Positions 42,284 through 50,455 of a stretch of DNA of 64,000 bases are shown one piece after another. Under the pieces are notes generated by a model. The model was not told the origin of the DNA and searched no databases. It was given only the letters and a program-made list of their open reading frames with translations. Both the position numbers and the translations under genes were made by a program. How positions within the stretch are numbered: position 1 is the stretch's first letter; the number at the start of each line of letters is the position of its first letter. The stretch is from Mycolicibacterium chubuense NBB4 (GTDB taxonomy: Bacteria; Actinomycetota; Actinomycetes; Mycobacteriales; Mycobacteriaceae): assembly GCF_000266905.1 (NCBI RefSeq), contig NC_018027.1, positions 3,782,001 through 3,846,000 of the forward strand, written 5' to 3'.

Positions 42284-43729
42284 GTGCCCTACGACAAGCT
42301 GTTCATCGGTGGTGTCTGGCGGGCACCGAGCACCGGCAATCGAATCGAGGTGGTCTCTCCACACTCCGAGGCGCCGGTCGCCCGGGTGGCCGCGGCCGGC
42401 CCCGCCGACGTGACGGCGGCCGTCGAGGCGGCGCGAACGGCGTTCGACTCCGGACCGTGGCCGCGGACGGATCCCGCCGATCGCGTCGAGGCTCTGCGCC
42501 GGCTCGCCGCTCTCTACGGTGAGCGGCGCGCCGACATGGCCGAGCTCATCACCGCGGAGATCGGCGCGCCGATCAGCTTCGCTCATCGGGCCCAGGTGGC
42601 GCTGCCGTGGATGGTGATGAAGGCCTTCTGCGACCTCGCGGAGACCTACCCGTGGCGCGAGGCGAGGCCGGGCCTGTACGGCTCGGACATTCACATCCGC
42701 CGCGAGCCGGTGGGAGTGGTGACCGCCATCGTGCCGTGGAACATGCCGCAATTCCTCATCGTCACCAAGTTGATCCCGGCGCTGCTCGCCGGGTGCACCG
42801 TCGTCCTCAAACCCGCACCGGAAGCACCGCTCGACGCGCTGCTGCTCGCCGAACTGATCGACGAGGCCGGGCTACCGCCGGGCGTCGTCAACATCCTGCC
42901 CGGCGATGGTGCGGCCGGGCAGGCACTGGTCAGCCATCCCGGCGTGGACAAGGTCTCGTTCACCGGGTCGACGGCCGCCGGCAAGGCCGTCGCCGCAGCG
43001 TGCGCCGGCGACCTCCGCAAGGTGAGCCTGGAACTCGGCGGCAAGTCGGCCGCGATCGTGCTCGACGACGCCGACGCGGCGTCCGTCGCCGCGGGAGTGC
43101 GGTCGGCCAGCCTGTCCAACAGCGGCCAGATCTGCAATGCCTTGACGCGCATCCTGGTGCCCGAATCGCGCGCATCGGAGTTCACGCAGGCACTGGCCGC
43201 GGAGATGGATTCGCTCGTCGTCGGGAATCCGGCCGACACCGCGACCCAGGTCGGACCCCTTGTCGCGCAACGACAGCAGAAGCGCGTCCTGGACTACATC
43301 GAACGCGGAGTGGCCGACGGCGCGCGCATCGTGACGGGCGGCACCGGGATGCCGGCGGGGCTGGACCGCGGCTGGTACGTCAAGCCGACGCTGTTCGACA
43401 ACGCAGACAATGCCATGGCGATCGCCCGTGAGGAGATCTTCGGCCCGGTCCTCACGGTCATCTCCTACTCCGACACCGCCGATGCGATCCGCATCGCCAA
43501 CGACTCCGACTACGGTCTGGCCGGCTCGGTGTGGACTGCCGACGACGAGCGCGGCCTGGCCGTGGCAGGCGAGATCCGCACCGGCACGTTCGGCGTCAAC
43601 CAGGGCTACACCATGGATCCGTTCGCGCCGTTCGGTGGCGTCAAAGCCAGCGGCTACGGACGCGAGCTGGGCCGGGAAGGCCTCGACGGCTACATCGAGA
43701 CCAAATCCATTGCAGTGGCGGCGCGCTAG
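42284..43729 (+). CDS. NAD(P)-dependent aldehyde dehydrogenase
   Basis: The 481-residue ALDH has Glu250 in LELGG, Cys284 in NSGQICNALTR and the GSTAAG segment near 228. It starts with GTG at 42284 after AGGATGGAG. It is a paralogue of the ALDH at 6684-8195, but not a recent copy. It lies in the region controlled by the MarR-type box and probably oxidises an aldehyde from the same pathway as the Rieske enzymes. The 3' end overlaps the convergent carboxymuconolactone-type gene by 4 bp. Confidence 0.93.
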   Translation: MPYDKLFIGGVWRAPSTGNRIEVVSPHSEAPVARVAAAGPADVTAAVEAARTAFDSGPWPRTDPADRVEALRRLAALYGERRADMAELITAEIGAPISFAHRAQVALPWMVMKAFCDLAETYPWREARPGLYGSDIHIRREPVGVVTAIVPWNMPQFLIVTKLIPALLAGCTVVLKPAPEAPLDALLLAELIDEAGLPPGVVNILPGDGAAGQALVSHPGVDKVSFTGSTAAGKAVAAACAGDLRKVSLELGGKSAAIVLDDADAASVAAGVRSASLSNSGQICNALTRILVPESRASEFTQALAAEMDSLVVGNPADTATQVGPLVAQRQQKRVLDYIERGVADGARIVTGGTGMPAGLDRGWYVKPTLFDNADNAMAIAREEIFGPVLTVISYSDTADAIRIANDSDYGLAGSVWTADDERGLAVAGEIRTGTFGVNQGYTMDPFAPFGGVKASGYGRELGREGLDGYIETKSIAVAAR

Positions 43730-44262
43730 CCGTCGCCGCCCTCGTCCTCGATGCCGAACGATTCGATGGCCATGGCCAGCAGGCTGTAGCAGCCGGCGGT
43801 GAACACCAGATCCATCAGCTGCTGATCGTTCAGGCGAGCCGCGAGCTCACCCCACGTGGCGTCGGTGATCGCGGTCCGATCGTGGAGTTCGTCGACCGCT
43901 GCCACGACCGACGCCTCGAGCGGGTCAGCGATGCCGCTGCCGACCCTGACGGCCTCGAGTTCGTTGTCGGTGAGCCCGGCGCGCTTGCCCAACGGGACAT
44001 GGTGCTCCCACAGATACCGCGAGCCTCGGCGTACTGCGGTACGCAACACGATCGTCTCCGTGATGCGTTGCGACAGAGTCGAATTCATCAAAAGATGCAC
44101 ATTGAAGGTGAGATAGGCCTTCGTCAGCCGGGGATGGCGGGCGAACGTACCAAGCATGTTGCCGGCCCTGTCGGGCTGAGCGCGCTCCGGCGGCATCAGC
44201 ACCGACAGCGCGCGAACGACGTCGTCGTTCCACTCTTCGGCAGGAAGCGGCGTCAACCTCAT
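43726..44262 (-). CDS. Carboxymuconolactone decarboxylase family protein
   Basis: The 178-residue protein matches the CMD/AhpD-like fold. Helices run through LLMNSTLSQRITETIVLRTAVRRGSRYLWEHHV, where Glu and His of WEHH correspond to conserved family positions. The CxxC pair of AhpD is absent, so it is not a peroxidase. Members act as decarboxylases or have unknown roles. It lies 14 bp after an NTF2-like gene in the same direction. Confidence 0.8.
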   Translation of the reverse strand: MRLTPLPAEEWNDDVVRALSVLMPPERAQPDRAGNMLGTFARHPRLTKAYLTFNVHLLMNSTLSQRITETIVLRTAVRRGSRYLWEHHVPLGKRAGLTDNELEAVRVGSGIADPLEASVVAAVDELHDRTAITDATWGELAARLNDQQLMDLVFTAGCYSLLAMAIESFGIEDEGGDG

Positions 44263-44276
44263 CGATGTACCCCGGC

Positions 44277-44801
44277 CTACAGCGTGATGCCGTGCTTTTC
44301 GAAATGCCGCGCCAGGGCCTGCATGTACTCGTCACCGTGGAACGGTCCCCGCGCGCCGATGGCAGCCTCGAGGAACGGTCCGTATTCGTCGTCGTTGACG
44401 TACGTCGACCAGTGCACGATCCGGCAGTCGTCGTCGGTGTCGACGAAGCTGATGGAGTAGAAGCCCATCGTCTTTCCGGTGTTGACGTTCGTCCCCTCCC
44501 AGCGGTAGCGCTGGACGAATCCGTTCTCGGCCGGCCACACTTTGAAGTCGACGGGCTTCCAGTCCGGGAACACCACTCCGTAGGCCTTGGCCTCGATCGT
44601 GGCGGCGGTGTCCCAGTGTGTGGCCACGTCTTTGAGCACCAACTCCTGGTCGGCGACGAAGTAGGGCGAGGTGTACACGGCGTCGTCGGCGAATTCCCAC
44701 TCGTCGTAGCTCTCGCCCTCCTGCACCTTCTGCAGAACGTATTTGTCGCGGTAGCTCTCGGCCATCCGGCGGTGCTTGGCGATTCGCTCGACCAGATCCA
44801 T
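44277..44801 (-). CDS. NTF2/SnoaL-like protein
   Basis: The 174-residue protein has the cone-shaped NTF2-like pattern: an N-terminal helix, then EFADDAVYTSPYF, then beta strands RYRWEGTNVNTGKTMGFYSISFVDTDDDCRIVHW. Family members are small isomerases, dehydratases, cyclases or oxygenase beta subunits. The ATG at 44801 has AAAGGAA upstream. It faces the TetR gene at 44962 across a 160-bp gap and may be under its control (inference). Confidence 0.7.
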   Translation of the reverse strand: MDLVERIAKHRRMAESYRDKYVLQKVQEGESYDEWEFADDAVYTSPYFVADQELVLKDVATHWDTAATIEAKAYGVVFPDWKPVDFKVWPAENGFVQRYRWEGTNVNTGKTMGFYSISFVDTDDDCRIVHWSTYVNDDEYGPFLEAAIGARGPFHGDEYMQALARHFEKHGITL

Positions 44802-44961
44802 TGTCGCTGAATTCCTTTCGCGTCGAACGCAGGAAGTGACGGCTGCCCGGTGCGCTCGCGGCGGTGCGGCCTGCCGGACCGAATATATACAGATCTGCAT
44901 CCGAGATACAAGAACGAATCCCGGGTCGACCGGCGCGCACCGCTGCTGCGAGAATGGCCAG
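44802..44961. promoter_or_regulatory. Divergent gap between NTF2-like and TetR genes
   Basis: This gap holds an AT-rich patch, ATATATAC, followed by the 8-bp palindrome CAGATCTG at 44890-44897, in otherwise GC-rich DNA. It is a likely promoter and operator zone for both genes. AGATAC nearby (44904-44909) resembles half of the operator at 46213. Confidence 0.4.
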
Positions 44962-45579
44962 GTGGCGGAGCGGTGGACGAGGCAGCGGCGGATGGAGCAC
45001 ACCCGCGCCCTGCTGCTCGACGCCGCCGAAGAGGTGGTGGCGCGGCAGGGTTTCGGTGCTGCCGCGCTGGAGGTCATCGCCGATGCCGCGGGTTACACCC
45101 GCGGCGCGATCTACTCACACTTCGGCACGAAGGAGGAGCTGTTCCTTGCCGTGATGGAACGCCAGTTGCAGCGCTTCCTCGACGGCTTCGCCGACGTCGT
45201 CGACTCGTTCCGGTCTCTCGACGAGTTGGATGTCGACAAGCTGGCCCAACGCTGGCGCGACCTGACGATCGGCAACCCGGACCGGGCCGCACTGGGCTAT
45301 GAATTCACCCTGTTCCTGGTGCGCAACCCCGAGGCGCGGGCCCGGGTGGCCGCGCAGCGACGCCAGACCGCGGACTCACTGGCCGAGTACATTTCCAGTC
45401 ACATCGACGCGATCGGCGGCCGGATGCGCATTCCCGCCGCGACCCTGGCCCGGACCCTCATCGCCACCAACGAGGGCGTCACCCTGGGTAGTCACGTCGA
45501 CTCCGACGACCTGTACCGGCCGTTCCTCGAGATGATCCTCGCGAACGTCGAGCCGTCCGACGTCAGTCGGGGAACTTGA
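44962..45579 (+). CDS. TetR-family transcriptional regulator
   Basis: The 205-residue protein starts MAERWTRQRRMEHTRALLLDAAEEV and has the helix-turn-helix VIADAAGYTRGAIYSHFGTKEELFLAV at about 39-65. The GTG at 44962 is chosen because its N-terminus matches that of the convergent TetR neighbour, MAERWTRERRLEHTRS. The two are paralogues sharing most of the DNA-binding domain, and their 3' ends overlap by 17 bp. The ligand-binding domain is likely tuned to a lipid CoA ester or steroid-like compound (inference). Confidence 0.88.
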   Translation: MAERWTRQRRMEHTRALLLDAAEEVVARQGFGAAALEVIADAAGYTRGAIYSHFGTKEELFLAVMERQLQRFLDGFADVVDSFRSLDELDVDKLAQRWRDLTIGNPDRAALGYEFTLFLVRNPEARARVAAQRRQTADSLAEYISSHIDAIGGRMRIPAATLARTLIATNEGVTLGSHVDSDDLYRPFLEMILANVEPSDVSRGT

Positions 45580-46168
45580 TCGCCGAGACATACATCTCGA
45601 CGATCGGCCGGTAGAGATCGACGTCGTCGAGCTGACTGCCGAGAACCACCGAGTCGCTGGTGGCCACCAGGGTCTGGGCGAAGGTCAGGGGTGAAATCAA
45701 CAATGTCGCTCCCATTCGGCCGACGCCGTCGACGATGAACGCGGCCAGCGCATCGACGACCTCCGACCTCTTGGCCGCGACCCGGTCCCGCGCGTCGGGA
45801 TTGCGCAGCAGGTACAAGCTGAACTCCAAGCCGAGCGCGGCGTGCTCAGCGCCGCGGTCCAGGCTGAGCTGCCGCCACCGCGCGGCGATCTCGTCGAGTT
45901 CCCGGGCTCCGACCCGCCGAGCGGACGACATCACCTCAGAGAAATTTTCGAAGTAGCGCCGCCAGTAGCGGTCACTCACCGCGAGGAAGAGTTCTTCCTT
46001 CGTCGCGAAGTGTTTGTAAATGGCACCTTTGGTGTAGCCGGCCGCACGGGCGATGTCGTCGAGAGTCGCTGAGGTGAAGCCTTTTTCAGCGAACACCTCC
46101 TCCGCGGCATCGAGCAGGACCGACCGCGTGTGCTCGAGCCGCCGTTCGCGCGTCCATCGCTCCGCCAT
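45563..46168 (-). CDS. TetR-family transcriptional regulator
   Basis: The 201-residue paralogue of the upstream TetR has the helix-turn-helix DIARAAGYTKGAIYKHFATKEELFLAV. It faces the AveC-like gene across a 104-bp gap that holds clear operator-like repeats, so it probably represses itself and that gene. The convergent 17-bp overlap with the other TetR gene means each transcript runs antisense into the 3' end of the other. Confidence 0.88.
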   Translation of the reverse strand: MAERWTRERRLEHTRSVLLDAAEEVFAEKGFTSATLDDIARAAGYTKGAIYKHFATKEELFLAVSDRYWRRYFENFSEVMSSARRVGARELDEIAARWRQLSLDRGAEHAALGLEFSLYLLRNPDARDRVAAKRSEVVDALAAFIVDGVGRMGATLLISPLTFAQTLVATSDSVVLGSQLDDVDLYRPIVEMYVSAIKFPD

Positions 46169-46186
46169 GGCAGAAGTCTAGGCTCA

Positions 46187-46230
46187 GAATCCAAGATTCC
46201 TATTGGCATCCCAGATACCCATTGGTATCT
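46187..46230. promoter_or_regulatory. TetR/AveC-like divergent operator
   Basis: AGATACC-CATT-GGTATCT (46213-46230) is a perfect 7-bp inverted repeat. A direct repeat, CCTATTGGCATC (46199-46210) and CCCATTGGTATC (46218-46229), spaced 19 bp apart, overlaps it, and GAATC-CAA-GATTC lies at 46187-46199. The cluster of repeats suggests a TetR-family operator, perhaps bound by two dimers. Confidence 0.65.
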
Positions 46231-46272
46231 TGACGGCGGTGCGCGTGGCCGCATCGATGCCGAGGAGGGGTC

Positions 46273-47445
46273 GTGAGCGATCTGACGAACAAGAAGCCGG
46301 TGCTCGAATCGCCGAGTGCACGAGACCAACCGGGCGTCCAGGCCGCGGCCCGGAGTAATCGGGTCACGATCTGGGCTACTGCCGGGGGCGCTCTGCTCGC
46401 CCTGCAGATCTACGTCTGGGTTCGGTGGGTCACGGGCCCCTACTTCCAGCGCGTGCCGGGCGGTCCGATGGAGCCGCCGATGTACATGAAAGCCTTCCTC
46501 ACCTTCGATGCCATCCTGGTGTGCGTCGGCTTGCCGGTCGCGGTCTGGTGGTTCCTCGTCAGACCCTGGCGCCGCGAACGCAGAATCACGCTCGACGGCA
46601 TGCTCCTGGTGTCGATGGGCCTGATGTTCTTCCAGGACCCACTGCTCAACTACTTCAACACGTGGTGCACCTACAACACCTGGCTGTGGAACCGGGGGTC
46701 GTGGTCGTCGAACATCCCCGGGTGGGTGTCGCCCGAGGAACCGGGCCGTCAAGTCGCCGAACCGCTGTTGATCAACGCTCCGGGATACGCGGCGGGCGTT
46801 CTGATGATCACGATCTTCTGCTGCTGGGTCATGCGAAAGATCAAGGGGCGCTGGCCCACCATCAGCAACCTACGGCTGATCCTCGTCACGTACGCGTTCA
46901 CCATCGTGCTCGACTTCGTCATGGAAGCCGGGTTCATGCTGCCCTTCGGGCTCTACACCTATCCCGGGGCGATTCGCTCGGTGTCCCTCTTCGCCGGGAC
47001 GTACCACCAGTGGCCCGTCTACGAAGGGCTGATGTGGGGAGCGGTCCAGGCCGGGCTGTGCTGTCTGCGGTTCTTCACCGACGACCGCGGCCGCACCGTG
47101 GTCGAACGCGGCCTCGACCATGTCCGCGGAGGGTTCGCACGCCAGCAGACCGTGCGCTTTCTCGCCATCTTCGCCGCGGTCAGCGCCTGCTTCTTCTTTT
47201 TCTACAACGTTCCCGCGCAATGGATCGCCATGCACGCCGACCCGTGGCCGGCGGACCACATGCAGCGGTCGTATTTCACCGGGGGTATCTGCGGAGACGG
47301 CACCGACGTGCCCTGTCCCGACCCAAGCCTGCCGATACCCACCAAGCGGTCCGGCTTCATCGACGTCCGCGGACAGCTCGTGCTGCCGGACGGCGCGCAG
47401 CTGCCCGAGGTCGTGCCGTTCGAACGCGGAGGTGCCGGCCGCTAG
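46273..47445 (+). CDS. AveC-like spirocyclase family membrane protein
   Basis: The 390-residue integral membrane protein has about seven hydrophobic segments, roughly at 31-50, 72-92, 164-184, 193-215, 235-255 and 287-308, with another near 110. Between the membrane parts lie LLNYFNTWCTYNTWLWNRG and PAQWIAMHADPWP. This resembles the AveC family, whose Streptomyces member forms the spiroketal of avermectin; mycobacterial homologues are of unknown role. The GTG start follows GAGGAGGGG. It is isolated from other biosynthetic genes and next to a TetR gene. Confidence 0.7.
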   Translation: MSDLTNKKPVLESPSARDQPGVQAAARSNRVTIWATAGGALLALQIYVWVRWVTGPYFQRVPGGPMEPPMYMKAFLTFDAILVCVGLPVAVWWFLVRPWRRERRITLDGMLLVSMGLMFFQDPLLNYFNTWCTYNTWLWNRGSWSSNIPGWVSPEEPGRQVAEPLLINAPGYAAGVLMITIFCCWVMRKIKGRWPTISNLRLILVTYAFTIVLDFVMEAGFMLPFGLYTYPGAIRSVSLFAGTYHQWPVYEGLMWGAVQAGLCCLRFFTDDRGRTVVERGLDHVRGGFARQQTVRFLAIFAAVSACFFFFYNVPAQWIAMHADPWPADHMQRSYFTGGICGDGTDVPCPDPSLPIPTKRSGFIDVRGQLVLPDGAQLPEVVPFERGGAGR

Positions 47446-47501
47446 CCGGCCTCGTTCGCCGGAACCGATTCGGCCGCAATGCATCCGCTGAGTTCGGGGC
47501 G

Positions 47502-47518
47502 ACGCTGAGGCTCAGCGT
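47502..47518. terminator. Hairpin at the end of convergent genes
   Basis: ACGCTGAG-G-CTCAGCGT forms a perfect 8-bp inverted repeat in the short gap between the AveC-like gene and the acyl-CoA dehydrogenase gene. It includes the stop codon of the latter. It has no T-run, so it may be a weak or bidirectional terminator. Confidence 0.35.
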
Positions 47519-48690
47519 GCAGGCAACCGCAGCACCCGCTGCGCAATGATGTTGCGCTGAACCTCCGAGGTGCCGCCGGCGATGGTCCCGGCATAGGTGC
47601 TGACGTAGCGCGCGAACCAGCTGCCGGTGAACAATTCGGGACTGTAGGGGTTGTACAGCGCGGTCAGCGCAGGGTCGATCAGTCCGTCGGCGCCGGACGC
47701 CGCGAGCGCGTACCCGGCGGCGTTCTGCTCGGCCTCCGACCCGAGCACCTTGAGCACCGACACGGCGGGGACGTCACGGTGGCCGCGGGCGGCCTGACCC
47801 AGTGCCGCAGAGCCGAGCAGCCGCAGCGCGTGATGGTCCATGACCATCGTCGCGTAGCGGTCGCGCTCCAGTTCGTCGGTCGGCCGGAAATCCTCGAGCA
47901 GTTGCTCCAGCCGATTGGCGAAGGCCATCCACATCATCGTGCGCTCGTGGCCCAGCGACCCGTTGGCCACGTGCCAACCGCCGTGCAACGGGCCCACCAG
48001 GTTGTGCGCGGGCACGCGCACATCGGTGAAGAACACCTCGTTGAAGTCGAGGTTGGTGCGATCGTGCACCGACGCGAAGGGTCTGCGCTCGACACCGGGC
48101 GCATCGCCCGGAATGAGGAGCGCACTGATGCCCTTGTGCTTCGGCGCGTTCGGATCCGTGCGGACGAAGGCGAGCAGCACATCGGCGTCGTGAGCGCCCG
48201 ACGTCCACACCTTCTGCCCGTCGACGACGAAGTGGTCGCCGTCTCGCGTTGCGCGCGTCCGTAACCCGGCCAGGTCGGATCCCGCACCCGGCTCGCTCAT
48301 CGCCAGCGAAGCCGTGACCTCGCCTCGCAGGATCGGCACGGCCCACCGCCGCTTCTGCTCGTCGGTGCCGAAGGACAGCAGGGACGCGGCGATGATCCCC
48401 ACGCCCTGAGGATTGAAGGAGTGGTAGACCCGGCGTCGCGACAGCTCCTCACGGTGGACGAACTGCTGCAGGACACTGGCGTTGCGGCCGCCGTGTTCCG
48501 GCGGGTTCCCGGGCAGCAGCCAGCCGTGGTCGAACTGCAGCCGTTGCCAACGGCGCGCCCACTCCGGGACATGAGACGACGACCGGGACCGCTCCACTAC
48601 GGCTTCGGCCTCGCCGGGCAGATGGGCGTCGAGGAAGGCGATGAACTGCGCACGGAATTCTTCGACGTCATCGTCGAATGTCAAGCGCAC
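47512..48690 (-). CDS. Acyl-CoA dehydrogenase, alpha-type, without a nearby partner
   Basis: The 392-residue protein is a full-length paralogue of the one at 16605-17780; shared parts include HSFNPQG, DEQK, GQKVWTSGAHDAD and TIAGGTSE. That relative belongs to a two-subunit enzyme, yet no short FadE-like partner gene lies here. It may be a homomer or borrow a distant subunit. The GTG start lies 7 bases after TATCCT, consistent with a leaderless transcript under the MarR-type box at 48701. Confidence 0.9.
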   Translation of the reverse strand: MRLTFDDDVEEFRAQFIAFLDAHLPGEAEAVVERSRSSSHVPEWARRWQRLQFDHGWLLPGNPPEHGGRNASVLQQFVHREELSRRRVYHSFNPQGVGIIAASLLSFGTDEQKRRWAVPILRGEVTASLAMSEPGAGSDLAGLRTRATRDGDHFVVDGQKVWTSGAHDADVLLAFVRTDPNAPKHKGISALLIPGDAPGVERRPFASVHDRTNLDFNEVFFTDVRVPAHNLVGPLHGGWHVANGSLGHERTMMWMAFANRLEQLLEDFRPTDELERDRYATMVMDHHALRLLGSAALGQAARGHRDVPAVSVLKVLGSEAEQNAAGYALAASGADGLIDPALTALYNPYSPELFTGSWFARYVSTYAGTIAGGTSEVQRNIIAQRVLRLPAR

Positions 48691-48700
48691 GAGCCCGAGG

Positions 48701-48718
48701 ATATCAAGTACTTAACAT
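48701..48718. promoter_or_regulatory. MarR-type box between acyl-CoA dehydrogenase and epimerase genes
   Basis: ATATCAAGTACTTAACAT (plus strand) matches the boxes at 38718 and 42238. The minus-strand spacing to the FadE start is the same as at the reductase gene: 11 bp from box to start codon. TAACAT within the box could serve as -10 for the epimerase-like gene on the plus strand, so it may control both. Confidence 0.65.
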
Positions 48719-48728
48719 CTCGGCGGCG

Positions 48729-49691
48729 ATGCGCTATGACTTATGGGAGGGACCGACGAACGAAGGGGCGGCGTTGCTCGACGGCGAGAAGATCCTGATC
48801 ACCGGCGCTACGGGCAAGATCGCCTTTCCCATCGCACGGGCGCTCGCCGCGCGTAACGACGTGTGGGGTGCGGCGCGGCTGCGGGATCCCGCTGACCGCG
48901 AGCGGCTCGCGGCGGCGGGGGTCACGCCGGTGCCCTTCGATCTCAGCGACGGCCGGTTCGGCTCACTGCCAGACGATTTCACCTACGTGTTCCATGCCGC
49001 CGTCGACCCGGGGCAGGACGACTGGGCCCGCTGCGTCGAAACGAACGCCCACAATTCCGGCGAACTGCTCTACCGTTGCCGCTCCGCCAAGGGGTTCGTG
49101 CTGTGCTCGACCGGTTCGATCTACGGATACCGGGGTCAGCGTCCACTCACCGAGTCCGATCCGCCGGGCGTCCCGCTACGCGCGAACTACAGTTTCTCCA
49201 AGGTCGCCGCCGAAGCCGTATGCGGCTGGGTCGCCCGCCACTTCGAGATACCCCTGACGATAATCCGCATCTGTTCTACTTATGGCCCGGAGGGCGGGGC
49301 ACCCGCCGATCGACTCGAGTCGATCCTGGCGCGCAGGCCCATCCGGCTGCATCCCGATCGGCCGAACAACTACAACCCGATCTACGAGGACGACTACGTC
49401 GAATTGGGCATCCGGGCCATGGAGGTCGCGACGAACCCACCGCAGGTGGTGAACTGGGCCGGCAGCGAGACCGTCAGCGTCGAGGAGTACTGCCGATACC
49501 TCGGCGAACTGGTCGGCATCGAACCGGTCTTCGAGTACACCCCGGATGCGCACACGCCGCTGTGGCCCGACGTGACCCATATGCACGACGTGCTCGGTAG
49601 GACGAGAGTCGGCTGGCGCGAGGGCTTTCGGCGCATGGTGGCCGCCCGCCACCCCGAACTCACGCTCGCCGACGAGCGCGCAACGACCTGA
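48729..49691 (+). CDS. NAD-dependent epimerase/dehydratase-like protein
   Basis: The 320-residue extended SDR has the nucleotide motif GATGKIA at 26-32 and the catalytic pair Tyr154/Lys158 in YSFSK. Such proteins act as epimerases, dehydratases or 3-beta-hydroxysteroid-type dehydrogenases. The start is uncertain: ATG at 48729 would give a near-leaderless transcript 3 bases after the predicted start site, and TTG at 48774 with GAAGGGG is the alternative. It is followed 8 bp later by a gene of unknown function. Confidence 0.78.
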   Translation: MRYDLWEGPTNEGAALLDGEKILITGATGKIAFPIARALAARNDVWGAARLRDPADRERLAAAGVTPVPFDLSDGRFGSLPDDFTYVFHAAVDPGQDDWARCVETNAHNSGELLYRCRSAKGFVLCSTGSIYGYRGQRPLTESDPPGVPLRANYSFSKVAAEAVCGWVARHFEIPLTIIRICSTYGPEGGAPADRLESILARRPIRLHPDRPNNYNPIYEDDYVELGIRAMEVATNPPQVVNWAGSETVSVEEYCRYLGELVGIEPVFEYTPDAHTPLWPDVTHMHDVLGRTRVGWREGFRRMVAARHPELTLADERATT

Positions 49692-49699
49692 GGAGGACA

Positions 49700-50443
49700 G
49701 TGCAACTTCCCGGAACCCCGTCCGACGCGGTCGACGGCGTGCTGGCCGCCGGACGCGGCGACATCTCGACGTTGTTCGTGTCGATGGCCACCCGGCATCC
49801 CGACGGCCTGGACGCTGACTACCTTCGGTGGCACACCCTGGACCATCGGCCCGAGCAGCACCGGTTGTCCGCGCTCCGCGCGTCGCTGCGGCTGGTGTCC
49901 ACACCCGCATGCCGTGCCGCGCGCCTTCCGGGTGACGAACGGCTCGACCCCGTCGACCACGTGATGACGTACTTCTTCTTCGACGCCGGCGGCCTGACTC
50001 CGTTCAACGAGCTCTCGGTCGCGCTCGGCGACGCGGGACGCAAACTCGCCTTGCTGCCGCCCGTCGAGCGCGGCGCCTACGGGGTGGTCACCAAGGCGGC
50101 CGCGCCGAGAGTGAAGTTGGGCGCCGACGTGCTGCCGTGGTGGCCGGTGCGCGGGGTGTTCCTCCTTCTCGAGCGCGAACCAAGCTCAACGACAACGCTA
50201 TTGGACGTCAGCGGGGTGATCGGAGTCTGGTCGACCTCGACGCTCAGCGTGGACGCGAGGATGGCCAGCGCCCGACTCGGCCAGCATCTCACCTACTGCT
50301 TCCTCGACGACGACCCGGTCGAGACCGCCGAGCGACTGGCGCCCGTGCTGTCGCGGCACCAGGAGGACACCGGCTCGGCGCCTCTGCTCGCCGCCCCCTT
50401 TTACCCGGTGGTGCCTCACGAGTGGGACCGCTATGTGCCCTGA
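49700..50443 (+). CDS. Hypothetical protein, possibly EthD-like
   Basis: The 247-residue protein starts with GTG after GAGGA. It has a stretch YLRWHTLDHRPEQHRLSALRAS that resembles the conserved part of EthD-type dimeric alpha/beta-barrel proteins, and a second similar half later. The match is weak. It is part of the rightward epimerase-LLM operon, so a role in the same pathway is likely. No catalytic residues can be named. Confidence 0.5.
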   Translation: MQLPGTPSDAVDGVLAAGRGDISTLFVSMATRHPDGLDADYLRWHTLDHRPEQHRLSALRASLRLVSTPACRAARLPGDERLDPVDHVMTYFFFDAGGLTPFNELSVALGDAGRKLALLPPVERGAYGVVTKAAAPRVKLGADVLPWWPVRGVFLLLEREPSSTTTLLDVSGVIGVWSTSTLSVDARMASARLGQHLTYCFLDDDPVETAERLAPVLSRHQEDTGSAPLLAAPFYPVVPHEWDRYVP

Positions 50444-50455
50444 CCGAGGAGCGGC

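Noticed and set aside
43726..44262. AhpD-like peroxidase
   Set aside because: The CxxC pair needed for peroxidase activity is missing.
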